Below are positions 9,964-21,722 of a stretch of DNA of 64,000 nucleotides, piece by piece. The notes below the pieces were generated by a model that worked only from the letters and a program-made list of their open reading frames with translations, was not told the origin of the DNA and did not search any database. Position 1 is the first letter of the stretch; each line of letters starts with the position of its first letter. Position numbers and translations under genes: made by a program. Source of the stretch: Taeniopygia guttata (taxonomy: Eukaryota > Chordata > Aves > Passeriformes > Estrildidae); the NCBI RefSeq assembly GCF_048771995.1, contig NC_133030.1, forward strand, positions 59,676,001-59,740,000, given 5' to 3'.

Positions 9964-12451
9964 GTGAAAACCATGGTTATGCTTCCTGAGGCAAGAACAG
10001 GGTCTGGAGTCTGCAAGATTCTCTCAGCATAAAAATAACTGAAAACAAATGGGGGGAGTTTATCACAGGTTGTTCAGATATTTTCTTATACAACCTAAAA
10101 ATTTGCAAACTTTCCCCGATCTTGGCTTTTGTTTTAACTTTGAAAACCAGCCAGGGATTGTTGAAAGGTTCAGGAATATTTTCAAGCTGGCTGTGGGCCC
10201 AGCTTTGAGCCAAGCTGGCTTTGTGTCAAAACCTGGTGAGTGGTTACTGAATGATGAAAAGCAATGGATTTCACTCCCCATTCTTTGGATCAACCAAAAT
10301 CAGCAGTGATTGAGACTGCAGAAAAAAATTCCCACGAGGAGTGGAAAGCTCAGAGATTTCTCAAGCAAAGTCAGGGCAACAGGGAGCTGCAGATCCCACA
10401 TCAGCCTCTCCTCTTGCAGGCCTCCAATGAAGATCAACTCCAGTAGCTTCTGGTCAGGGATAAAGTTGTTTCTCTTGTTTTATTCCTTGGTCCTTGAATT
10501 TTGCTGAAAATATCTCTCTTCCTCAAATGCCTCAAAGTTTTCCTCCTTCCCAAAAATGAATTTAGTTCAGGGTGAGAGGACATTGCAGGCAGCTCTTGCA
10601 AGGACTGGTGAGGGAAGCGGTCCTGAAGGGCTGGTGAGGAATTACATGTTGGTGAAGAGAGCCCCATGTCACCCAACACACCATCTGGTCACAGATTCTG
10701 TTATTTTATTTTTATGCACCAACAGTGATTAAAATCCCTTGAGAGGAATTATTTCCAAAAATATTACACAGGCTAACAGGCGTTCCCCAGGATAAATACA
10801 TATGGTTTCCTCCAGAGAAATGACAAAATGGTACAATGGACTGTACAATGTACAATGTCCATGCTGGACATGTTCTTCGGGGAAAAATAGCAGGGAAAAG
10901 CCAGGAACTCACACAAATGGTGATTCCTGTGTAAGGATCTAGGAAATTTCATGCAGCCTGGTGCATGGGTGGGTATTTGCAGGGTGATATATCGGTGGTG
11001 TTATGCCCCTGAGATTAGAGCGTTGCCAGCTCATGCTCACTCCAGGCAGTCAGACAGGCCGCAGCAGTCAGGACATCCCTGGAAATCCTGACCCGTTTCC
11101 AGCTGCCTCCAAAGTCAGGTCATGTGTGGGGTCCAGCTGCCCAAAGGAGAGGAGGTCAGTGCCACAGGGGATGGCATGAATAACTGGGACATGGCTATGG
11201 GGGTGTGATGGGATGGGGAATATGGCCTGTGGGAACCCTTCTGGAACAGCATCCAGGGGTTGGCTGGGATCCCCTGGGGTGCCTCAGTGGCGTGGAAGCC
11301 CTGGGAGTAGCAGCACCCATTTGGTGTGTGCCAGTGAGGGACTCAAAGCGGCTTGGGTGCAGCAGATGAGTTTGGGAACAGCCTCTGCCTGCTGAGGAGC
11401 AGTGGGAGACCAAACCCCAGGAGTGTTTCATGCTCTGATAGGGGCAGATATAAGACAGAAGACCGTGAGGGGTTTTAGCTCCCATTGCTCCATGATGAGG
11501 ACAATCTGTAATGCCAGTGCTTTAAGTAAAGACCTTTCAAAACCCCTTTCTAATTCATATGATTTGTAGAGGCTGGGTTTGAAGCCATGTGCTGTGTACC
11601 TACATGTTCTCAGCATGAGCTAACCCACCAACCCAACCCTCTGCAGTGAGGTGCTCCTGCCATAAGCCTCAATTTCACTGATAGTGCTGCACCAGTGAAT
11701 CTCAGTTCATGGTTCCTCTCCAGCTGCTGGCAGCTTTGCACCTCAGCATGAAAGAGATTTCTGATGGTTTTCAGGCAGGTTGAGAACCCCGTGGTTCACC
11801 TGGCTGGAGAGAAGTAGGCACAGACATGAATGTCTGCACTGCTTGGGCTGGGCACTGACTCTTGGGATGTCAGATCATGGACAAAGGCAGCAGATTCCCC
11901 AAGACAACTGGCTCTTTGTGGCCTTCCCACCCCTTCCCAGGTGTTGCTCTAGGAAGATCTCCCTCTCCCCAAAAATCCATAGCAATGTGCTGCTCTAAGC
12001 CACCAACCTTAATTTTCCAAGTTGCTGTAGAAAGGTCTTGGTGGATTCACTGACCTAAGCATGACACAGGGGAGCATCAGCAGGTGTTTGGAAATGTGTC
12101 CTGAACTGCCAGGCAATCCTGCTCAGATTGAACCACCAGATTTAGTCTGGCTTTGGAAGAATATATATTCATGTCAATATTATTATCAACATTTTAGTCC
12201 TTTCTGATTTAGAGAATTGAATTTATTTTTTCTCTGCTGTCTGGATTAGCCATTCACAACTTCTGATCTACTGCTGTGAGTGAAGGGGACAGAGATCACT
12301 TGGTGGAGGTTCTCCCCATTCCCTGGTGTTTTGTTAGTGCAAGCAGATTTTGCAGAGGGACAGAAATAAAGCAGCTTTCTTATTGGCTCTTTCTGCTCTT
12401 GTAATCCTCATGAAGCTTGAAAAAATAGCCTAAGACCACAGTTAGCCATCA
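9963..12451. other. Unique stretch, nothing recognised
   Basis: Open frames here are short and overlap on both strands. A small run of repeated 'GTACAATG' words lies at about 10828-10858. No exon is supported. Confidence 0.45.
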
Positions 12452-12470
12452 AAAAAAAAAAAAAAAAAAA
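12452..12470. repeat. Poly-A run of 19 bases
   Basis: Nineteen A followed by TCCTG. No processed pseudogene body is recognisable upstream. Confidence 0.85.
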
Positions 12471-15342
12471 TCCTGTTGAAGTACCATCCTTCATTCTCAT
12501 GTGGGTAAAGTCAGAGCAATGGCTCCTTTTGGGCTTCTCCAGAAATGCTCTGCATTTGGGGTGCTCTCAGATCTGCCTAAAACTCCTGGTATAAAATCTT
12601 TGCAGCAGTGTAGTTCCCAACTCCACACAGATCAAAATGCAGCTGGTTTTTCCCTGCTCCTCACAGGGCTGCAGATAGTTCTGTCTGCTCTTACTGCCAC
12701 ACTCATGAATTTTCTTCAGCCTTCAGGGCTGCAACTGGGTTGAGGAAGAGGATGAGGCTGATGAAAGAGCAAAGTAGTACCAGGGAGAGTGACTCACCTG
12801 CCTTATTTTAATCTTCATCACTCAGTAATGAAATGTTTTATTTATAGATGAGGAACTGAGGGGGAGAGTTTGGGGAGGAGGAGAATGGTGTGGAGGGGAG
12901 AGGCTTTGGATGTCCCAGTTACTGCAGGCGTTGGATTTTGTGAGTTGCAGTATTTTCTGGGCTGTGAATCTCCCCTGGGCTGGGTGCTTCATTATCTCTC
13001 ACTGCTACAAGGGTCCCAGGAGGCACATCTGTCTCCTTTTTCCTTCAGCTCTGGAAATGCCGCTCAATACCACATCTTATGCCTTATTTTTACCATAAAA
13101 CCTGTATTGTGCTGGTATGAGTCTGTCTGGGGACAGCAACCCCAGAAAAGCCTGCATGTTGTCCCTGTTTCAACCCTCCCAGGAAGGTCTGGGCAGATCC
13201 CACAGGTCTGTTCATCATTCACACACCTTGCCACGAGGGATCCTGGCCTGGCTGCGTGGCCTGGACTGGCCCAGGATGCTCAGGACTAGAGTCAGGCTCT
13301 GCTTTCAGTCCTGAGGCGTGAGCTGACCCCGAGACCTCATTATTTAATGCACAAGAGTTTGAGCTCAAAGTTCCTGAAATAACCAAGGAGTTGTGCTGCA
13401 GGTCCACATCATCAACAGGGAATGGAGATTTTTAAATGGGTGACTTTTTTGGAATTTCCCTCACTCTCCCTCCTTAGTAGTTGGTACTTGTAAAATGGGC
13501 CAAGTACTCACTAAGATTTTTTATTTTTAATGTAGCATTTATGTCTGTCCTTCATGTGCTATTCTCTTACATTAAATCAGGACTGCTTAAAAAATTCTGG
13601 GGGTTCTTGTTTTTCTTAGGTTGTTTGTTGTTTGTTTGGGTTATTTTTTTTTTTTCAAAAGAGAAGGTGGCCTCCACACAGCAAACCATGTTTCAAATAA
13701 TGAAGCATGATTTGTAATTAGTTCTCTAATTTAGGAGAAGCTGTAGAGTTGGCATGATTCAGCACTCAGGAGCACACCTCCCATTTAGTGTTCTTATTTT
13801 TTAAGACATTTCTGATTTATGGTCGGTCTAGTCCTCCAAGAAACCTCGTACCTTCAACAGCGAGAATAAATTCTTGGCACTCACCTGCAAGGCAAGGCTT
13901 GAAATAGAGAGGACCTTAATCACCTATTTCAGTCCACCTTGTTTCAGTGAAGTATTTAGGATTCTAATTTTATGGAACATAAGCACACTCTTAACTGTTA
14001 TTAAAATTAGGATTGTCTTAAGCATAGGCATAAAGGTGAGCATGTTTTGTTTAATTTAGGGATAAATGAGGTAGAAGATATATAATGTATAAATTGGCTT
14101 TATTACACATTAGACCAGACTGCTTCAAGACGCTTGCATGTAAAATGGAAGCACCAGCACTTACCCATCTCATTACAGCACTGTGAAAATTAACATTTAA
14201 AGAGATCAAAAACTTAGAATGAAAATCGTAATCATGTTGCTGTTGTTTATTTTGATCTGTTGTGCGCTTCTGGGTGAGAATAAAAATGGCTGGAAATTAC
14301 TACATCCTTCATAAGCCTGTCACTTTCAAATATTGAGGTGTTACCTCATAAACATTGGCTTTGTGCTTTAATATTCCTTAAGAGTGGGCTTTCCCATCTT
14401 GATTTAAATAACAGCTGATAAAGGAGTTACTTGCATATTTCTTTCACTGCTGTGATGAGTCGCCTGCCCCTGATACAGCCTCCTGCTATGGTGAGCTCTG
14501 GTGTGAGGAGAGGTAGCTGCTTCTTCAGAGAGGATTTGGACACAATTGCCATTAACAGCTGCAGCACTCCCAGCATCTCCCTCATTTCATTCAGCAGTGG
14601 CTCCCATCCTGCATGCAGGGCTGCAGTGGGCTGCAGGAGCTGATGGGGCAGGGAAGATGCTTCCTGCACTGGGGTGATGCTGCAGACCTGCAGTTATGGC
14701 AGCTCCAGGCTATTTTGTGCCATTCAGGACATGAGTTATGTCTTATTTTTCAGCAGTGCTGAATTTATTAACTGCAGCTGATTTATTGCCAGCAGCTTTA
14801 AAGACATGGAAGGGACTTATTAACTGTGGCCAGTAAAAAGCAAATGCATGGGGCAATTTGTCAGGCTGGAAAATTTCCTGCTTCCAGTCCCTCAGGATCT
14901 TGTCTTCTCATCTCTGAGGGTTTTTTTTTCCTGTCCAGATTGTCAGTTCATGTCTTGGGTGCACATGTGAGTGCCCCTGGGTGAGCCCTGTGGCTGAGAA
15001 GGAGGAAACACTGAGTCTGGCCAGGGTTTTGTAGCCCAAACACAGCCCTGGGTGCTCCATCACCCCATCAGAGCCCTCAAAGCCACAAATGCAGATCCAA
15101 ATTACATCCCCAGCTTTCCCTGCACTGCATTAGTCACTGGCTGCATGACCAAACAAAAATCCTCACCCTGGGCAGGCTCTGCAGCACAGCTGTGCACAGA
15201 AGGGCTGCAGGCAGCCTGAGCCATCTGAGTTTCTGCTGATGTCCTCCTGCTGAGCCTGGGCTCCTCCACACAGCTCCCAAAACACTCAGGGGCACCTGTG
15301 GAAGAACTGCTGGAGGGACAGACTGCATTTAAGGGTTCTGAC
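12471..15342. other. Unique stretch, nothing recognised
   Basis: 13450-14420 is A+T-rich and free of repeats, while 14430-15330 is more G+C-rich. A perfect splice-donor word on the minus strand (13880-13888) has no matching exon (see the rejected list). No gene is supported. Confidence 0.45.
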
Positions 15343-15805
15343 TGATGCCTTGTGAAGGCTGACCTAGAACAGAGACTAGACTGAATTAAAGAAAAAAGTA
15401 GGGATTTATTAAAAGGCCTCAGTGGATCCACCTTGGGCAGCACAAGAGCCCAGCCAGGGCTACACCCAAGATGAACCAAAATAGTCAGAAAATGGATGGC
15501 TGGTCACAGAGTCTCACACTTTTATCAGTTTTGCTCCATTTGCATATTGGAGTTAATTGTCCAGTTACTGCTTTAGCTTTTGAAGCTTATCCCATTCTTG
15601 TTTTTCACTCTTGAATCCACCATTGTTTTTGCTCTTGGGCCTGAGATTTGGATCATTTGTCCTTGGTCCCCAGCTAGAGAAGGAATTGTTTTGTCTGCCT
15701 GCTCTGTGGAGAGAGCTTACTGTCCCCTAGCTTCATATAGCTCAGAAGTACACAATAAAGCAGTAGAGAATATGAAAAATATAAAAGCTAAAACCTGAGG
15801 CATCA
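15343..15805 (-). mobile_element. Solo LTR with TGATGCC ends, minus strand (ERV1-like)
   Basis: The 463-base segment is bounded by an inverted pair, TGATGCCT at the left end and AGGCATCA at the right, with flanks TGAC (15339-15342) and TGAT (15806-15809) that look like a 4-base target duplication with one change. Read on the minus strand it has an AATAAA polyadenylation signal (15405-15410), followed by the T-rich and CTAGGTCAGCCT words typical of an R/U5 region. A 4-base duplication suggests a class I (gamma-like) endogenous retrovirus. No internal retroviral sequence adjoins it, so it is a solo LTR left by recombination. Confidence 0.75.
15405..15410 (-). promoter_or_regulatory. LTR polyadenylation signal AATAAA
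   Basis: TTTATT on the + strand, AATAAA on the LTR strand, about 60 bases before the LTR 3' end, which is a usual placement. Confidence 0.6.
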
Positions 15806-16125
15806 TGATCAGCAAGAGTTCTGCCATTCACAGGCCTAATCCCTCCCCTAAGTAGGGTCTTACTCCCCCACAAATATAATTTTGCATCCCTGGAAGGTGG
15901 GGACTCCCTCAACCCCACAAAGATTTTGGTGCACATGTAACCAGCAGAGCAGCTCTGCTTGGAAATCATTTTATTGCCAAGCTCCTGGGCAGGCAAAGAG
16001 CCGGATCCTGAGCACAACTTAAAGGTTGCTTTAAATCTGCCAGCACCAGATTTAAGGTGTTCAAGTGTTCACCTGTATCCAGGTCAGATGCATCCCTCTC
16101 CCTGTGTGAGGCACCGAGGCCAGGG

Positions 16126-16291
16126 CAGGGCTGGGAGGTGAAACCTGCGGCCAGCAGAGCTGGGGATTGTTGGAACTCAAAATGTCCCTCAGACATTTTT
16201 GGAGGTGCCAGGGCTGGGAGGTGAAACCTGCAGCCAGCAGAGCTGGGGATTGTTGGAACTCAAAATGTCCCTCAGACATTTTTGGAGGTTC
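16126..16291. repeat. 83-base tandem duplication across an LTR junction
   Basis: Units 16126-16208 and 16209-16291 are nearly identical. Each begins CAGGGCTGGGAGGTG, holds the GGGGAT target site followed by TGTTGGAACTC (the LTR 5' end), and finishes in TTTTTGGAGGT. Each unit thus has about 42 bases of flanking DNA and 41 bases of LTR. The duplication must postdate the LTR insertion. Confidence 0.92.
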
Positions 16292-16934
16292 CAGGCCCAG
16301 GTCAGAAGCATTTGAGACCCTGGCAGGCAGCTGGAAACAGCTGTGATTTTGGGTTTGAGCCATGGAATGATTTACCAACTTTGCAGGAAGAGCAAGAAGT
16401 CAGAAAAGTTTAGATATTATAGTAGAAGTAGTTATAAAGTAGAGGGAAGAATTTTTTAGTGTTGTACAGGGGGGTTTTTGCTTTGTACATGGGGGTCAGA
16501 TGTTTTAAGATGGAGGGATTTGGGCCTGTCCTGTTTCTCCTCTTTCTTCTTCCTTACCTCCATGCTCTTGGTGATGTTGGCACTCACAGATTGGGTTAGA
16601 GTAGAAAAGCACCATTTAATATAGGTAATAGGCATTGGGGGAAAACTATAAACATGTAACACGTGATGTACCATATAAAAGACAGCAGCAGCCCTGGGCA
16701 GGGGGACAGAAGAAGCAGTCGGGAGTCAGAGAGGATGTCAGGGTGTGTGTATGCCTCTGCCTGAGCTGTGAGCAAACCACAGCAGTCTGAGAAGAAAATC
16801 TTTTAGATAACTTGCACTAAACAACCATGAGACCGAACAACAAGAGACTGCTGAGTTTTCTATGGAAGCACGGGTTGGAGGAGAGACTTTTCCACCACAC
16901 GGAGCCACCCCTGAACCAGGCCTGGGCTCCGTCA
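16251..16934 (+). mobile_element. Solo LTR, class II (ERVK-like), copy A
   Basis: 684 bases running from TGTTGGAACTC to CTCCGTCA, with a perfect 6-base target duplication GGGGAT (16245-16250 and 16935-16940). A TATA box TATAAAAG lies at 16674-16681. The polyadenylation signal position reads ACTAAA (16816-16821), a decayed form of the AATAAA seen in copy B. It aligns along its whole length with 47057-47816 and more distantly with 42468-43084. The 6-base duplication suggests a beta-like, ERVK-type family. There is no internal viral sequence, so it is a solo LTR. Confidence 0.88.
16674..16681 (+). promoter_or_regulatory. LTR copy A TATA box
   Basis: TATAAAAG at the same place as the TATA boxes in LTR copy B, upstream of a CAGCAGC stretch where transcripts would begin. 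Confidence 0.6.
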
Positions 16935-16940
16935 GGGGAT

Positions 16941-17858
16941 CAGCGTCTCATCCCTGCCCTGATCTGTGGAGCAGCACTCCGTGTGCTCCGTGGGAGGAGG
17001 AATGAGCTTCCACAGTCCTCAGCTCTCCCCTGGCTGCTGGAGCACGGAGGGGTCTGAATCCCAATCAGTTGGGATTAATTAATTAATCGGCTCTTTCCCT
17101 TGATGTCCTTAACGCAGGGGCAAAAAGCGATGCGCTGGCTGCTCCCGCGCAGAGGAGACGTTTTCCATCTCGTGGTGTTTCCATGGCTGGTGACCTCAGC
17201 ACGATGCAACACCCACTGGGGATGAAAATTGCTGCTCCGGGCAGGTGGAGCTGTGAGAGCAGCAGCAGCCATTTGTTCTTTGCAGAGTGATTTTAGTGAA
17301 ACGGGAAACGTCTTCTCCCGCTCCTCATGGAAGTTACAAAAATGTGTATATTGCAGTTTTCCATCCTCTGTTTAGCGCTCATCTCTAGGGATGTAGCATG
17401 TTTGGCACTTTGCTGGGTTGGGGGTTTTTTGGTATTTTTTTCCTTTTATTACAAAGGTTTATAGCTTTGGTAAATATCATTGAGCAAATACTCTAAACTG
17501 CAATATTGCTGTGCACTAAATTTGAACTGAGACTGTTGCCTTTGATGTAGGGCTAACCTAAAGCTGAGGCTGATTCCTCTCTTTTGCAGCTTTTGCAGTT
17601 CTTTAAAAAAAGACATAATGCAGCATTTATGTACTTGCTGATTTCTCTACTGCTCTAGCAAATTATCACTGGAATGGAATTGTAGAATTGATTCCTCAGA
17701 ATTTCCTGGTTATCTTGAAAGTTGCTGTTTATAATTTGTGATTCTCAGAGCTTAATTGGCTTGTAGAAAAGGTGTTGGGCCCAAAGGTGACACTCTAAGA
17801 TGATGTGTGAGAGTTAAAATCCCAGAGGAGTCACCTGCTCTGAACACATTGCTGATGG
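16941..17858. other. Unique stretch, nothing recognised
   Basis: 16950-17290 is moderately G+C-rich with scattered CpG but far below island density. 17340-17800 is A+T-rich and repeat-free. No exon is supported. Confidence 0.4.
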
Positions 17859-18018
17859 GAAAAATAAAATATAAAATAAAATCTTAAAAATATAAAATAA
17901 AATAAAATAAAATAAAATAAAATAAAATAAAATAAAATAAAATAAAATAAAATAAAATAAAATAAAATAAAATAAAATAAAATAAAATATAGAATAGAAT
18001 AGAATAAAATAATAAAAT
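17859..18018. repeat. AAAAT pentanucleotide microsatellite
   Basis: A core of about 19 pure AAATA units at 17893-17988 is flanked by imperfect units on the left and AGAAT/AATAAAAT variants on the right. The variants at the edges suggest an old array whose centre is still renewed by slippage. Confidence 0.95.
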
Positions 18019-21000
18019 GGGTTTAGAACCCCTGGGCAGTAGTTCTATTTATCACTTTGACTAAGAAATCCTCATAGCAAATTGGCTGGTAAGTAGCACC
18101 TTTGTTGCTTGCAAGAGAGGATTTTTGTAGATTCTTAGTGTTTTAGGTGGTATCTACTTTTCCACGTAAAAAGTTCTGTGGGTGTTTAATGAGGATATGT
18201 CACACACAGGACTGAAAAGTCACACAAGCAATTAATTGATTGCATGGACAGATGTGGAGTCATTAAGCAAAACCTGGATTACTTTTACATGGATGAAATA
18301 GGACCTCTGCCTATGAAAATACCTACCTCTGCTGCCAGGAGAAAGGACTAAATTTCCTGAAACTTAAATTTTTTTAGAAATTTCTCATCAGACATAAAAA
18401 ACCCTTTCCCCAAGAGATTCCCAGATTAAAATAGTATTAATAAAAATAGTGAAATATTAGAAATAAGTGCATATATTTTCAAATTATTCTCAGATCAATT
18501 CATGTTTCACCTTACTTGGCTGGCAGCATTGTTTCGAAAAGCACCCTTCCTTTTATAGGAAGACATTTATTCCAAATATACATAAATTCAATTTGAAAAG
18601 CACTAATTCCAGCCTGCAAAGTTCTTTATTCTATTTTAGAATTGCCATATCATGTACATTTTTCCTGTTGTGTTTTTTTTTTTTTCCCCACTACCCGAAA
18701 AAATACCACTGGAGATTATGGAGGATTATCTGAGTAGTTACTGTAGTAAAAACCAGTTGCCATTTTGGGAATATTTTTTTTCCCCTCAAAGTCCTTTTGA
18801 CATTAGCCTTTATAATTTGGTGCTGTGTAGTAGAAGTTCAGGTCAGAGCTGAGGGGACAGGCCTGGGGATTAATGCTGTGTGAAATAAATGCAATCTCCC
18901 TCCACTTTGAACGTGCTAAGCAGACCATGTATAATCCCTGGAATATTTGGTAGATCTGCCAAGGCCTTCAAGATGGCATTTGTAATATTTGTCTAGCTAC
19001 ATATATTTTTACATTGTCCCTCTCTGTGCCATCCAAACTCTATTCAAAAATGAGGAGAGGGGGCTGAACAAAGACTGAGGAGTGAACCATTCCCAGGAGG
19101 GGATTTTAGAGTTTGGGCTTCTTTTTTTTCCCCCTTTTCTCTGCTGTTGCTTTTTAATGAATTGTTCTTCTAACCTACTTTAAATTGAGCTTCTAGCATG
19201 CTGGATGTTTTGCAGATGAATCATACTGTGCAATGCACTTATGCATATCTGCTGTGCAAGTACACTGTCAGCTTGTATTTGATAACCTACCAGCAAGCAG
19301 GAGCTTTTTTTATGGAATCTTGGGATGCTAACGTTGTTCTCCAAGTGAGAATAATGCAACCACTGTTAATAAATCAGCCTGGGTCCGGGGATGTCTCACC
19401 ACTTCCACTGCATCCTTGATTAGCATTATCCTCAGAGGTATAAATTAAAGAGGAAAATATATAATCTGGGAAGCTTTCCAGTGTTATCTTTGAAAATGAG
19501 AGCTCAGTGCTTTGCTGGGATTTCTTTGGTGGAGGAATGCTAATAGCAATGCTGAAGATGTGCCATGATTGCACCCTAAAGAGTAGGAAGATGTACAGAA
19601 TAGCTTATTTTTTTTTTCATTGTCATCAAGATAATTTCTGACGTGATCTGCGCTGGTGACCAATTTTCTACATGGTTCTGTGAATTGATCCCAGAAGTGC
19701 AGCTTTAGTTGCTTCATTTTCTACTACTTTGTCTGACATCTGCATAAAACCTGGTGCATGGTTTCCCACCTCAGCCTGCAGACAGCTGCCTGCAGCTGTT
19801 GGAGAGTGGCACAGTCCCCCTGAGACACTGGCCAAAGCCTGAGCTTCAGCAATAAAGGTTTCAGGAATTTATTCTGACTGTTCCTACAAGGTGTCACCAC
19901 AGCTGGATGGTAACTCCCGACACCTCCCTCCCTGCCAAGGGAAGAAAACTGTGCTGCAGAATGTGCTGATTTGCAAAAGGAAAAAAAAAAAATCACAGGG
20001 AGGGTTTGATTTTTTTTGCAATGTTCCAGCTGTGCTAAATGAGCAGAAAGGGGAGTTTTCATCATATCAGCAACATCTTGGAAATGGAAATGCCACATCT
20101 TCCAGCAGTTTCTGAGTAAGTTTTCCCCTTCCCTGCCCATAAGCCACTCGGCATTGACTGGAACTAGGAGTTTGGCATGACTTGTGCTTGGAGTTTTGCT
20201 GTATAATGTCTGTGTTTCTATTTGCTTTCCCTTGGCCAGCTCTCTGCCAACATCTCCCTTTGCTTTCCAAGAGATGGAGAAAAGCACATAAGGCAAGACA
20301 AAGCTGCTGTTCCTCAGGTTGCCTTCTGGGGAGGCATAAGGTCCCTTTATTACTATTTTCCTGATCCACAGGATGGTGGAAGGTCTTTACAAACAGCCCC
20401 CAGGAGCTGCATTTGAGCTCGATCTGGGTCTGATGAGGCCCAGGCAGTGCCCAGGCTTCTCCAAACAGGTTTTGGCTTCATCATCAGTGACTCAGTTTAC
20501 AGGGCCTCTCAGGCTGAGACTCCTAAAAGTCATTCCTCTCCCCTGAAAAAATGTAGGCCAGTTATTTTTACTTGGCTCCTGAAGATAGTTTTTTTTTTTT
20601 TCCTGCATATTATCACTTTTAAATTAATATTGAGGATCCTTAGTTATGTTTTACAAAGGCATTCACCCTTTCAGCTCAAAAAAATAGAGGGAACACCTTG
20701 TGTTATTTGCTCTACTGACTTCGGTAGATTTGCTGAAGCAATGTGTTTCAACATTTCCAGACATTTTTCCTGTGGAGCTTTCTCTTCCATAGAATGGTTT
20801 TCTGTTTCCCCTTCATTTGAGATGAAAAGAAAATTGAAAATAATATGATTTTTTTCCCACAGGACAGAATTTCTTTTGCAATAGCTCAGCTTCTAGGTAA
20901 TGTCAGGCATAACACAAACCACTGTGATCAGTGTACTTAATTTCAACTCTGCATTTATGACTTATTCCTTGACATTTCTGTCTGAAGAATAATGACATAA

Positions 21001-21262
21001 ACACACTTTATTCTGAGCTTGGAAATACCCATTAAAACTGAGAGCTACTGCAACAGCAAGCAGGGTTTGTGAGCATCTATTTAATGCACTCAACAGGGTT
21101 GTGACCTTGGTTTTCTGCCACTGGAAATGAAATTGCCTCCTGGTCCAGCCCATCTCATTGCTGTAACACCAAGCAGGTTATTTTCTCCTTTTGGCAGATG
21201 ACTTTGCCAGCGCTGTGGTGAGGAAGGCAGCAGCTGCCCAGGGTTCTTGGATTTAAATAATT
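18019..21262. other. Unique stretch, nothing recognised
   Basis: Mostly A+T-rich and repeat-free. The minus strand holds the longest repeat-free open frame of the window (19724-20296, 190 codons). It has no domain, and its composition matches its surroundings, so I do not call it a gene. Confidence 0.45.
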
Positions 21263-21722
21263 ATCATAGATTCACAAATCATAGAATAGGTTGGGTTGGA
21301 ATGGGTCTTAAAGACCACCCAGTTTCACCACCTGCCATGGGCAAGGACACTTTCCACTATCCCAGGTTGCTCCAAGCCCTGTTCAGCCTGGTCTGGAACA
21401 CTTCCAGGGATCCAGGGACAGCCACAGTTTTTCTGGGCAACCTGTGCCAGGGCCTCACACCCTTACAGCAAAGAATTTCTTCCTAATATCTGACCTAAAC
21501 CTATCCTCCTTTATCTGAAGGCCATTCTCCCTTGTCCTATCACTGCATATCCTTGTCCAAAGTCCCTCTCCAGCTCTTCTGGAGTCCCTTTAGGCACTGG
21601 AAGGGGCTCTAAGATATCCCTTGAGCCTTCTTTTCTCCAGTCTGAGCATCCCCAACTGCCTCAGCCTGTGTTTGTAGATGTATTCCAGACCTGTGTTCTC
21701 TGCTGGACTCATTCCAACAGGT
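21263..21722 (-). mobile_element. CR1 LINE 3' part, minus strand
   Basis: On the minus strand this reads the CR1 tail: 'ATCATAGAATAGG' and 'TTGGGTTGGAATGGGTCTTA' at its 3' end, the CCTGCCATGGGCAAGGACAC block near 21331 and the TTCTTCCTAATATCTGACCT block near 21477. It is 5'-truncated at about 21722 and non-functional. The terminal TCATAGATT/TCATAGAAT octamer is doubled, as in typical CR1 ends. Confidence 0.93.

Noticed and set aside
13880..13895. Perfect minus-strand splice donor word (CTTGCAG|GTGAGTG)
   Set aside because: No polypyrimidine/AG acceptor or clean open frame is evident on the upstream side (13900-14010), so no exon can be built. Such 9-base words occur by chance in 64 kb.
16061..16378. 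105-codon minus-strand frame with internal repeat
   Set aside because: It is an artefact of the 83-base tandem duplication at the LTR junction.
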